From: Nitrospira japonica
GTDB taxonomy: Bacteria; Nitrospirota; Nitrospiria; Nitrospirales; Nitrospiraceae
DNA length: 64,000 nt
Direction of reading: 5' to 3'
NCBI RefSeq assembly: GCF_900169565.1
Contig: NZ_LT828648.1
Span: forward strand, 2,234,876 to 2,298,875
Shown here: one piece after another, positions 36,923-44,369 of the stretch
Numbering within the stretch: the stretch's first letter is position 1
Layout of the letters: each line of letters begins with the position of its first letter
Notes under the pieces: model-generated
Database searches by the model: none
What the model saw: only the letters and a program-made list of their open reading frames with translations
What the model was told of the DNA's origin: nothing
Program-made: the position numbers and the translations under genes

Positions 36923-37363
36923 ATGGACAAGGAATCCGTACGGAAGGCGATTAAGGCCAGGCGACTGGCCAAGAAACTCACGATTGCCGATATTGCGAAG
37001 GACATCGGAAGGAACCCCACGTTCGTCGCGGCGGTGCTGCAGGGGAATCACAAGCTGCCGGCCGATGAGGGGAAAAAAGTCGGAGAGTTGTTGGGGCTCG
37101 ATGCGGATCTGACCGCCTCGTTGAGCAAATTCCCCGTGCGCACGGATTTCCCGAATTCGAGCGATCCGTTCAAATACCGCCTGATGGAAATCATCGGCGT
37201 CTACGGCGATTCGATGCGGGAGCAGGCCAACGAGATGTTCGGCGACGGCATCATGAGCGCGATCGATTTCACGCTCGACATGGAAAAGGTGACCGGCAGT
37301 CAAGGGGAGGCACGCTGCAAGATCACCTTGAACGGCAAGTGGCTGGAGTACAAAACGTTTTAA
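36923..37363 (+). CDS. cynS: cyanate hydratase (cyanase)
   Basis: 146 residues from ATG 36923 with AAGGAGGGGG upstream. Cyanase converts cyanate and bicarbonate to ammonia and CO2. The catalytic residues are all in place: Arg and Glu in FKYRLMEIIGVYGDS and Ser in GDGIMSAIDF. The N-terminal helix-turn-helix-like domain is structural. Paired with the transporter upstream, it yields assimilable ammonia. Confidence 0.96.
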   Translation: MDKESVRKAIKARRLAKKLTIADIAKDIGRNPTFVAAVLQGNHKLPADEGKKVGELLGLDADLTASLSKFPVRTDFPNSSDPFKYRLMEIIGVYGDSMREQANEMFGDGIMSAIDFTLDMEKVTGSQGEARCKITLNGKWLEYKTF

Positions 37364-37457
37364 GGAGTTGGCCGCGGGGTTTCATCTAAGGAGACGAACC
37401 GGATGTCGAATTGAACAGTACGTCAGCACACGGCGTCGGCTGCCGGCGAACCGGGAC

Positions 37458-37550
37458 GAAGACAACGCAGTCTTCCGTTCCCCCTCCGCAGCGGACAACA
37501 TGCGGACAAAGGCGTCCGTCGTTCTCTTCAGTGGAATGGCGGCGCCTTGT
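37458..37550 (+). promoter_or_regulatory. ANTAR-type antitermination leader D (amtB2 to octaheme cytochrome)
   Basis: P1 is GAAGAC (37458-37463) and GTCTTC (37470-37475) around AACGCA. P2 is GCGGAC/GTCCGT (37502-37507 with 37514-37519, one G-U) around AAAGGC. Both loops have A1 and G4. No convincing promoter is seen between the cynS stop (37363) and P1, so this may be a read-through control point inside a longer transcript. It precedes amtB2 by about 80 bases. Confidence 0.8.
37509..37550 (+). terminator. conditional terminator in leader D, imperfect
   Basis: Bases 37509-37525 pair with 37532-37548, with one bulged base and G-U pairs, followed by GTGTGTTTGTGG, a poor T-run. Termination here is expected to be leakier than in the other leaders. 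Confidence 0.6.
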
Positions 37551-37633
37551 GTGTTTGTGGACCCTGGAGCGAGGCGGAGACGTCGAAGCGGATATCGGGC
37601 GGGCGAGGGCGCGGCGGAAAAAAGGAGCGGTTG

Positions 37634-38965
37634 ATGGCGATCATGATCGAACGACGTGCGGCGATAAGTGGGGCGGTGGTCGTAGGGGCGGCGCCGGGAA
37701 TATTGCCCGGTTGGGCTTGGGCACAATCTGCGCCTCAAGCGTCATTGATCAGCGGAGCGGATACAGCGTGGGTGCTCCTGTCCGCCGCGTTGGTTCTGAC
37801 GATGATCGTGCCGGGTCTGGCACTGTTTTACGGCGGATTGGTCCGCAGCAAAAACGTATTGGGCACCATCATGCAGAGCTTCGCCATTCTCTGCGTAGTC
37901 AGCCTCCTGTGGGTGACCGTCGGATACAGTCTGGCCTTCGGCCCGGACGTGAGCGGGGTAATCGGCGGGCTCGAATGGATCGGTCTGGCCGGGGTGGGGC
38001 TGACGCCGCACGCCGTGTACGGTCCTACGGTTCCGCACCAAGCGTTCATGATCTTTCAACTCATGTTTGCGGCCATCACCCCGGCGCTGATCACCGGCGC
38101 GTTTGCCGAGCGGATGAAGTTCAGCTCGGTCATGCTCTTCTCCGTGCTGTGGTCCCTGGGCGTCTATTGTCCGGTTGCCCATTGGCTGTGGGGAGGGGGG
38201 TGGCTGGCGCAATTGGGCGCGTTGGACTTCGCCGGCGGCGCGGTGGTGCATGTCAGTTCCGGAATCAGCGCGCTGGTCTGCGCGCTGGTGCTGGGAGCCC
38301 GTCACGGATACGGGACGGATTATATGGCGCCGCACAACCTGCCATTGGTGCTGCTGGGGACCGGTCTCCTGTGGTTCGGCTGGTTCGGATTCAACGCCGG
38401 GAGCGCCTTGGGGGCCAATGAAACGGCCGTGGTGGCGTTTGTGGCGACCCATACGGCGGCGGTGACAGGGGCGCTGACGTGGACGGCGGTCGAATGGTGG
38501 CACCGCGGCACGCCGACCGTGCTGGGCCTGGCGAGCGGGGCCATTGCCGGGTTGGCGATGGTCACACCCGGGGCCGGCTATGTGAGCCCGTTGTCGGCCC
38601 TGCTGATGGGCCTCGCCGCCGGCAGCCTTTCCTACCTCGCGATCATGAAAAAAGGGCGGTGGGGCTATGACGACTCGCTGGACGTCGTGGGCATTCACGG
38701 CGTGTCGGGCGTCGTCGGCGTGCTTTTGACGGGTCTGGTCGCCTCCAAGGCCGTGAATCCTGCCGGGGCCGACGGGCTGGTCTTCGGAAACGTCGCGTTC
38801 TTTGCGGCACAGACGCTGACGGTGGCGGTCGTGGGTGTGTACTCCGCGTTCGGCACGTGGGCTGCGCTGAAGATGGCGGACCGTCTCGTCGGGCTGCGCA
38901 TGCAACCGGATGAGGAGCGCATGGGGTTGGATATCAGTCAACACAATGAACGGGCCTATTCATGA
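37634..38965 (+). CDS. ammonium transporter AmtB (copy 2)
   Basis: 443 residues from ATG 37634 with AAAGGAG upstream. Signal peptide with an ERR start, ending GWAWAQSA, then eleven helices. It is clearly paralogous to copy 1, sharing PGLALFYGGLVRSKNVL and GGGWLAQLGALDFAGGAVVHV. The pore histidines (ATHTAAVTGALTW, GIHGVSGVVGV) and the Phe-gate region (LMFAAITPALITGAFAERMKF) are intact. Unlike copy 1, no PII gene follows. Confidence 0.94.
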   Translation: MAIMIERRAAISGAVVVGAAPGILPGWAWAQSAPQASLISGADTAWVLLSAALVLTMIVPGLALFYGGLVRSKNVLGTIMQSFAILCVVSLLWVTVGYSLAFGPDVSGVIGGLEWIGLAGVGLTPHAVYGPTVPHQAFMIFQLMFAAITPALITGAFAERMKFSSVMLFSVLWSLGVYCPVAHWLWGGGWLAQLGALDFAGGAVVHVSSGISALVCALVLGARHGYGTDYMAPHNLPLVLLGTGLLWFGWFGFNAGSALGANETAVVAFVATHTAAVTGALTWTAVEWWHRGTPTVLGLASGAIAGLAMVTPGAGYVSPLSALLMGLAAGSLSYLAIMKKGRWGYDDSLDVVGIHGVSGVVGVLLTGLVASKAVNPAGADGLVFGNVAFFAAQTLTVAVVGVYSAFGTWAALKMADRLVGLRMQPDEERMGLDISQHNERAYS

Positions 38966-39047
38966 GGTTGGAAAAGGCCAACCCACCTGCGGCCTTGCGA
39001 AGGTCCTTTTTGAGCCTCATGCGATCCATTGTCGGAAAGGAGGAGCC

Positions 39048-39278
39048 ATGAGCATCATTCGGGAAGATAGAGTCGAGGCGACGATCTGTGAAACGCGTCT
39101 CAAGGACATATTGCGTGAGAAGGGGCCGCAAACGCTCGATGCCCTCTGCGCGATGCCTGATTTCGGCTGGGCGCAAGCGCTGCTCGCCGTCGATCATCTC
39201 AGCCGGTCGCATGAGATCGTGCTCAAACTGATCGCGCCCCGCGAGTATCAAGTGTCGCTGGCCGGGGAAGCCCTGTGA
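39048..39278 (+). CDS. small protein with winged-helix-like fold
   Basis: 76 residues from ATG 39048, with AAAGGAGGAG upstream. The pattern of three predicted helices and a short beta pair (LKDILREKGPQTLDALCAM, then EIVLKLIAPREYQVSL) suggests a small winged helix, but I do not recognise a named family. It ends TGATG, overlapping the start of amtB3, so the two are translationally coupled. Role unknown. Confidence 0.6.
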   Translation: MSIIREDRVEATICETRLKDILREKGPQTLDALCAMPDFGWAQALLAVDHLSRSHEIVLKLIAPREYQVSLAGEAL

Positions 39279-40444
39279 TGGAGTCGACCGTGCACACCCT
39301 GTGGCTGCTAGCCTCGGCGACGCTGCTGGTTCTGACCGTCACCGGCATCGCCCTGTTCTACGGCGGGATGGTGCGAAAGAAGAACGTGATGAATACCATG
39401 GCGTTGCCGTTCGCCGCCCTCGCGCTCGCCTCGATCGCATGGGGGCTCGTGACCAACCTCACGGGATTGGGGCGGGACATGGAATCGTCGATCGGCCAAG
39501 CCGCGATCGGTCCGCTGTGGTCGGCCTATCACGGGATCATGGCGGCGATTGCGTTGGCGTTGGTTGCCGGCGGCATCGTCGAGCGGCTCCGCTTTTCATT
39601 TTTTCTCCTCTTCGGACTCTGTTGGATCGGAGCGGTCTATGTACCCCTGGCATGGTGGATCTGGGGCAACGGCTGGCTGGCGTCCCTGGGATGCCTGGAC
39701 TTCGCCGGCGGGGCCGTCATCCACATCAGCGCGGGCGTCAGCGCGCTCGTGCTGGCCCTGGTGGTCGGGCCGCGCAGGGGCTATGGGCGGATCGACATGA
39801 TGCCCAATCACCTGCCCCTGTCCTTCTGCGGCGCCGGGCTCATGTGGGTCGGCTGGTTCGGCTTTACCGGAGCGGCGGTATCTGCGCCGATGACCACGGT
39901 GACGGGTGCGTTCGTGGCGATTCACCTCTCGGCGGTGACGGCGGCGCTTTCCTGGGCTGCGGCCGAATGGCTCCAGCGCGACAAACCCACGGCCCTGGGA
40001 GCGGTAAGCGGAGCCGTGGCCGGATTGGTGGCGGTGTCGCCCGCCGCCGCGTATGTCAGTCCGGCGTCTGCGTTGGTGATCGGCCTCGGGGCGGGGAGCC
40101 TCTGCTACATGGTGGTGAACTACGTGAAGCTCATTCTGGGCTACGACGACTCGCTGGACGTCTTCGGGATGCACGGGGTCGCGGGAACCTGGGGAATGAT
40201 CGCCACCGGTCTGTTCGCTTCGACCGAGGTCAATGCCGCCGGGAACGACGGGCTATTCTTCGGCTATCCCTATCAATTCTTCGTCCAGGTCGTCGCGGTC
40301 TGCGCCGCCTGGGCGTTGGCCGGGGGCGGGAGTTGGCTGTTGTTGAAGGGGCTCATGTGGTTCGTGGATCCGCGAGCGGGCGACGAGGCGGAGACGATGG
40401 GATTGGATCTCCATCAACATGGAGAGAAAGGTTATACGGGATAA
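39278..40444 (+). CDS. divergent Amt-family transporter (copy 3)
   Basis: 388 residues from ATG 39278 (a GTG at 39275 is possible). Eleven predicted helices and the twin-histidine segments (AIHLSAVTAALSW, GMHGVAGTWGMI) are kept. The usual Phe-gate stretch FAxxTPALI is replaced by GIMAAIALALVAGGIVERLRF, and there is no signal peptide. It is followed after two bases by the Rieske gene, an unusual coupling. Transport or a sensing role linked to the electron-transfer cluster are both possible. Confidence 0.85.
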   Translation: MESTVHTLWLLASATLLVLTVTGIALFYGGMVRKKNVMNTMALPFAALALASIAWGLVTNLTGLGRDMESSIGQAAIGPLWSAYHGIMAAIALALVAGGIVERLRFSFFLLFGLCWIGAVYVPLAWWIWGNGWLASLGCLDFAGGAVIHISAGVSALVLALVVGPRRGYGRIDMMPNHLPLSFCGAGLMWVGWFGFTGAAVSAPMTTVTGAFVAIHLSAVTAALSWAAAEWLQRDKPTALGAVSGAVAGLVAVSPAAAYVSPASALVIGLGAGSLCYMVVNYVKLILGYDDSLDVFGMHGVAGTWGMIATGLFASTEVNAAGNDGLFFGYPYQFFVQVVAVCAAWALAGGGSWLLLKGLMWFVDPRAGDEAETMGLDLHQHGEKGYTG

Positions 40445-40446
40445 CC

Positions 40447-40893
40447 ATGGCGATCATTCACGACGACGTCGGGCGCCGACGGTTTCTCAGCCAGGCGGTG
40501 ATGGGATTCGGGATGCTGTTCGGCATGGGCACCCTCGGTTTTCGATTTGTCCAGTTTCTGCTGCCGAACGGAGCGCCACGGCAGCCGGAGACCGTGCTGA
40601 TCGGATCGGAGTCCCGTATCCCGCTGGGTGAAGCGGTTCCCATGGATCTCGGAGGCCAAAAGATTCTGGTGCTGCGGACGGAAGGCGGGGTCGCCGCCTT
40701 TTCCAGGCGCTGTACCGATCTGGGTTGTCTCGTGTCGTGGAATCGGGAACGGGAACAATTCATCTGTCCGTGTCATCAGGGCACGTTCGACAAGACGGGG
40801 CTCAACATCAGCGGGCCGCCTCCGCGGCCGCTGGACCGGCTCGACGTCGTCAAACGCGGCGATCAGCTGTACGTCAACATTCAGAGCACGTAA
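40447..40893 (+). CDS. Rieske iron-sulfur protein with altered cluster motif
   Basis: 148 residues from ATG 40447. A twin-arginine anchor (GRRRFLSQAVMG) precedes the Rieske fold. The second cluster motif is normal (CPCHQGTFD, C107, C109, H110). The first, normally CTHLGC, reads CTDLGC (C89, D91, C94), so one histidine ligand is aspartate (GAT, 40717-40719). It should partner the cytochrome b downstream in quinol oxidation. With only one histidine ligand the cluster could have a different potential or be labile. Confidence 0.88.
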   Translation: MAIIHDDVGRRRFLSQAVMGFGMLFGMGTLGFRFVQFLLPNGAPRQPETVLIGSESRIPLGEAVPMDLGGQKILVLRTEGGVAAFSRRCTDLGCLVSWNREREQFICPCHQGTFDKTGLNISGPPPRPLDRLDVVKRGDQLYVNIQST

Positions 40894-40947
40894 TGCGAAG
40901 AGTATTGGATCGTGATGGTTCAACATTTCTTCCATCAGGGGTAGTCA

Positions 40948-41976
40948 ATGGCCGTCGACACGGTAAAGACCGAAAAAAATGACGTCGGTACGGATAAGTC
41001 CTGGGTGGACTACATCCAAAAGGACCTGCCGGAACACCTGGAATGGTGGCCCTACACCCTGGGCGCCATTCCCCTGACGCTGTTCGGGATTTTGGTGACC
41101 ACCGGCCTGTTGCTGACGTTCTACTACGTGCCGGCTTCCGATCAAGCCTACGAGAGCGTCGATCAGATCACCCACGAGATCTATCTGGGCTGGTTCGTCC
41201 GCGGGCTCCACAAGATATCCGTGGATCTCATGATCCTGTTCCTGTTGTTCCATGTCATCCGGGTGTTCATGACCAGGGCCTATCAGGGCGGCGGCGAGCT
41301 GAAGTGGGTGAGCGGTTCGATCGTGTTGTTCGTCACGCTGGCGATGGGATTCACCGGATATTCGCTGGTCTACGACAACGTGTCCTATTGGGGCATGACG
41401 GTCGTGACCAACATGGTCGGAACGCTGCCGGTCGCCGGACGACCCCTGCTGCATCTGCTGCGGGGCGGCGAGGAGGTGTCGGGGGTGACGCTCCTGCGGC
41501 TGTACGACCTGCATACCAAACTCCTGCCCGTGCTGCTCGGAGGATTGGCGCTCGGACACGTGGTGACGGTGCGTCTGCTCGGCTTTACGACGGTGGCGGG
41601 AAGCCGGGCGTTCCATCCGTTCTATCCCGAACACACGATGAAGATGGGTGCCGTCGCGGTGGGATTTCTCCTGTTCATGGTGGACCTGGTCATGATCTTT
41701 CCGCCGACGCTCGGCCCGCCGGCCAATTTTCAGGAGGTGGCCTCCGACGTCTCGCCTCCCTGGTATTTCTCGGCGCCGTTCATGTGGATCTCGTTGCTGC
41801 CTGGTCCGCTGGCCCTCTGGAGCCTGATGGCCGGCGCGGGACTCTTCGTGGCCTATCCGTTCGTCGATCGCGTGCTGGCCGCGCGCGGATGGCCCATGAC
41901 GTTCATCAACGGGGCGGTGGCCGCGGCGGCGGTCGGAGCGATGGTGGTGCTGATGTATCTGGACTTGCAAGGTTAA
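40948..41976 (+). CDS. cytochrome b of a bc-type complex
   Basis: 342 residues with about eight membrane helices. Four haem-ligand histidines form two spaced pairs: LHKISVDLMILFLLFHVIRV and DLHTKLLPVLLGGLALGH. The b6/subunit-IV parts are fused in one chain, ending soon after the last helix. It is preceded by the Rieske gene and followed by an octaheme cytochrome in place of cytochrome c1. Confidence 0.88.
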   Translation: MAVDTVKTEKNDVGTDKSWVDYIQKDLPEHLEWWPYTLGAIPLTLFGILVTTGLLLTFYYVPASDQAYESVDQITHEIYLGWFVRGLHKISVDLMILFLLFHVIRVFMTRAYQGGGELKWVSGSIVLFVTLAMGFTGYSLVYDNVSYWGMTVVTNMVGTLPVAGRPLLHLLRGGEEVSGVTLLRLYDLHTKLLPVLLGGLALGHVVTVRLLGFTTVAGSRAFHPFYPEHTMKMGAVAVGFLLFMVDLVMIFPPTLGPPANFQEVASDVSPPWYFSAPFMWISLLPGPLALWSLMAGAGLFVAYPFVDRVLAARGWPMTFINGAVAAAAVGAMVVLMYLDLQG

Positions 41977-42007
41977 CGACAGGAACACAGGAGGCAGAAG
42001 GACGCAC

Positions 42008-43432
42008 ATGGACGAGCCCGTGACGGTGTCAGGCGAGGATTCCGGCGCATCCGAGCATGCGAGCGACGGCAGAAGGAATTTTACGCGATACATGATCGGA
42101 GGATTGTGTCTCGTGCTCTTTCTGGCCCTGACAGGCGTCGGATACGTCCAGGTCGAGGAACGTCGCGGCGGCGGCATCAGGCCTTTCGTGTCGGCGGACA
42201 ACAAGAAGTGCATCGATTGCCATACGGCGAAGGACGTGGGCGTCGGCGTCATCAACGACTGGAAGGTCAGCCGCCACGCGCCGAAGGGGATCGGGTGCGT
42301 GGAGTGTCACCGGGCCGAACACGGCGACGCCGACGCCTATGACCACGAAGGATTTCTCATCTCGACGCTGGTGACGCCGAAGGACTGCATGCGCTGTCAC
42401 GATCGTGAAGCGAAAGAATTCGGCAAGTCTCACCACGCCAAGGCGGCGCAGTTCACCGGGTCGCTCGACAATTTCCTGGGCAACGTCGTCGAAGGTCCGG
42501 AGGTCGTCACCACCGGATGCGCCGGCTGCCACGGAAGCGTGGTGAAGGTCCTCGACAAAGGCAAGCTGCATCCGGCCACCTGGCCCAACAGCGGGATCGG
42601 CCGGGTGAACCCGGACGGCTCCAAGGGGACGTGCTCGGCCTGCCATGCGAGGCACAGCTTTTCGGTCGCGCAAGCCAGGCAGCCGGAAAGCTGCGGCCGG
42701 TGCCACATGGGGCCGGATCATCCGCAGATCGAGGCCTACTACGAGAGCAAGCACGGGGTGCTCTATGAGGCAAACAAGGAAAAAATGAAGCTCGCCGAGC
42801 CGGCGGAGAAGTGGCGGCCGGGGAAAAATTATCTCTATCCGACCTGCGCCACCTGCCATATGGGCGCGACAGGATCGCAAGAGGTGACGCACGACGTGGG
42901 GGACCGGATCAGTTGGACCCTGCGGCCGGTCGTCTCGACGAGGCTCGAGAATTTCGAAGACCGGCGGAAGGCCATGAGGCAGGTCTGCGCCTCGTGTCAC
43001 AGCGAACAGATCGTGGAGCGGTTCTTTATTTCGATGGATCAAGGCATCAACTTGTACAATGACAAGTTCGGCAAGCCGGCGAAGGAGGCAATGGACAAGC
43101 TGACGGCCATGAAGAAGATCACGCCTACGCCGTACGACGAAAAGATCGAATGGGTCTTCTACGAGCTGTGGCACCACGAGGGACGCAGGGCCCGGCACGG
43201 GTTGTCGAAGATGGCACCCGACTATGTCCACTGGCAGGGCTTTTACGAAGTGGCCAAGAGCTTTTACACGAAGTTTCTGCCGCTGGTACGGGACCTGTCT
43301 CCGCAAGTGGCCGAGGAACTCCTGCGCAATGAAGGGCACCGCTGGATCGAGCGCGGCATGAGCAAGGAGGACATCTCGCAGATGTTGGAATTTTACGACA
43401 AGGAGATGCAGGGGAAGCGCGGCGGCAGCTGA
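42008..43432 (+). CDS. membrane-anchored octaheme cytochrome c, HAO-like
   Basis: 474 residues. One N-terminal helix (about 29-50) anchors a periplasmic domain with eight CxxCH motifs in order: CIDCH, CVECH, CMRCH, CAGCH, CSACH, CGRCH, CATCH, CASCH. The C-terminal segment HHEGRRARHGLSKMAPDY and QGFYEVAKSFY resembles the hydroxylamine-oxidoreductase family of octaheme cytochromes. Whether the catalytic haem cross-link tyrosine exists cannot be judged by eye. In this cluster it most likely takes electrons from, or gives them to, the Rieske/cytochrome b pair. Confidence 0.85.
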   Translation: MDEPVTVSGEDSGASEHASDGRRNFTRYMIGGLCLVLFLALTGVGYVQVEERRGGGIRPFVSADNKKCIDCHTAKDVGVGVINDWKVSRHAPKGIGCVECHRAEHGDADAYDHEGFLISTLVTPKDCMRCHDREAKEFGKSHHAKAAQFTGSLDNFLGNVVEGPEVVTTGCAGCHGSVVKVLDKGKLHPATWPNSGIGRVNPDGSKGTCSACHARHSFSVAQARQPESCGRCHMGPDHPQIEAYYESKHGVLYEANKEKMKLAEPAEKWRPGKNYLYPTCATCHMGATGSQEVTHDVGDRISWTLRPVVSTRLENFEDRRKAMRQVCASCHSEQIVERFFISMDQGINLYNDKFGKPAKEAMDKLTAMKKITPTPYDEKIEWVFYELWHHEGRRARHGLSKMAPDYVHWQGFYEVAKSFYTKFLPLVRDLSPQVAEELLRNEGHRWIERGMSKEDISQMLEFYDKEMQGKRGGS

Positions 43433-43512
43433 TCGACACTGCCGGCAGGTCCCCTTGAGCGTGCCGGTCCGATGGGGTATCCTGCTGGCCCAACACTGGA
43501 GACGAAGAGACT

Positions 43513-44295
43513 ATGCCACGACGTAGCAGGACCGGGTTGCAACGGGCGGACATTCTGGAGCGGTATCTGGCGCGGTTTCGCAAGCAGCTGGGAACGTTTC
43601 AAATGTTCTTGTCCCGCAAACGGCCCTCCATGCCGCTGGAGGACTTTGACGAGGCCGCCGAAGAACTGATCAGCCAGGTCTACGGCCAGGCGTCCGACGA
43701 AGTGGAAGCCTACTTCTATGCGAAGAGCGGCGAAGCGGCAAATTTGCCCGAAGAGGCCCAGGAAAATGGGACGCACGACGTCGAACGGGAAAGCTTGCAG
43801 CAGCGCCGGCAGGTGCTCGAAAGCTGCTTGTCCGATTTGGAAATGCGCTACCGGCTGCAGGCCAAACGACAGCCGGGCGCCAACGGCCAGGCGATGGGCA
43901 AGCGGACCGTGGAGGACTATATGTCCCACGAGGTCCACAGTATTCACCGGGCCGCCACCATCAAGGAAGCGGGTCGGTTGCTGCAAAAATACAAAGTCGG
44001 TTCCCTCATCGTGGACGACGGCTCGCGGTACATCGGGATCGTGACGGATTCCGACCTGAGCCGCAAAGCGGTCGCCAAGGGCCTCGATCCCAATACCACG
44101 GCGGTTCTGGCCTGCATGAGCAAGCCGGTCGTGTCGATCGAGGAGACCGAGCCGATTTCGGAAGCCCTCGGCTTGATGAAACAGGAAAAGATCCGACATC
44201 TCGCCGTCACGGCCGACCGGACGATCATCGGAGTCCTGTCGATTTCCGACGTGCTGCGGGCGTACGAAGAAGTGACCGGGTCACCTGCCAGCTGA
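43513..44295 (+). CDS. CBS-domain protein
   Basis: 260 residues. The N-terminal half (about 1-130) is helical and charged, with no family I recognise. The C-terminal half has two CBS domains, from VEDYMSHEVHSIHRAATIKEA and from LACMSKPVVSIEETEPISEA. CBS pairs bind adenosine nucleotides and often act as energy sensors. Ribosome site GGAGACGAAG is close to the ATG. Stand-alone, 80 bases after the octaheme gene. Confidence 0.75.
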   Translation: MPRRSRTGLQRADILERYLARFRKQLGTFQMFLSRKRPSMPLEDFDEAAEELISQVYGQASDEVEAYFYAKSGEAANLPEEAQENGTHDVERESLQQRRQVLESCLSDLEMRYRLQAKRQPGANGQAMGKRTVEDYMSHEVHSIHRAATIKEAGRLLQKYKVGSLIVDDGSRYIGIVTDSDLSRKAVAKGLDPNTTAVLACMSKPVVSIEETEPISEALGLMKQEKIRHLAVTADRTIIGVLSISDVLRAYEEVTGSPAS

Positions 44296-44310
44296 TACCT
44301 CATTGCCTCG

Positions 44311-44337
44311 GCCGGGCGGACGGTTCGTCCGCCCGGC
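44311..44337. terminator. strong hairpin after the CBS gene
   Basis: 11-bp perfect GC-rich stem (44311-44321 with 44327-44337), five-base loop, no T-run. Probably a terminator or mRNA-end stabiliser. Its loop has five bases, so it does not fit the leader set. Confidence 0.5.
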
Positions 44338-44369
44338 GAACCCATCACGCCTGACACCAAGAACCGACC

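Noticed and set aside
38963-39019. Hairpin GGTTGG-AAAAGG-CCAACC with overlapping AAAAGG...CCTTTTT pairing after amtB2, looking like another leader element
   Set aside because: The six-base loop has A at position 4, not G, there is no first hairpin, and the competing stem is broken by internal loops. It may be an mRNA-end structure but does not meet the ANTAR pattern.
39301-40893. Single 530-codon frame covering amtB3 and the Rieske gene
   Set aside because: Its first 382 codons are out of frame with the Amt gene and encode no known domain; only the part from ATG 40447 is real.
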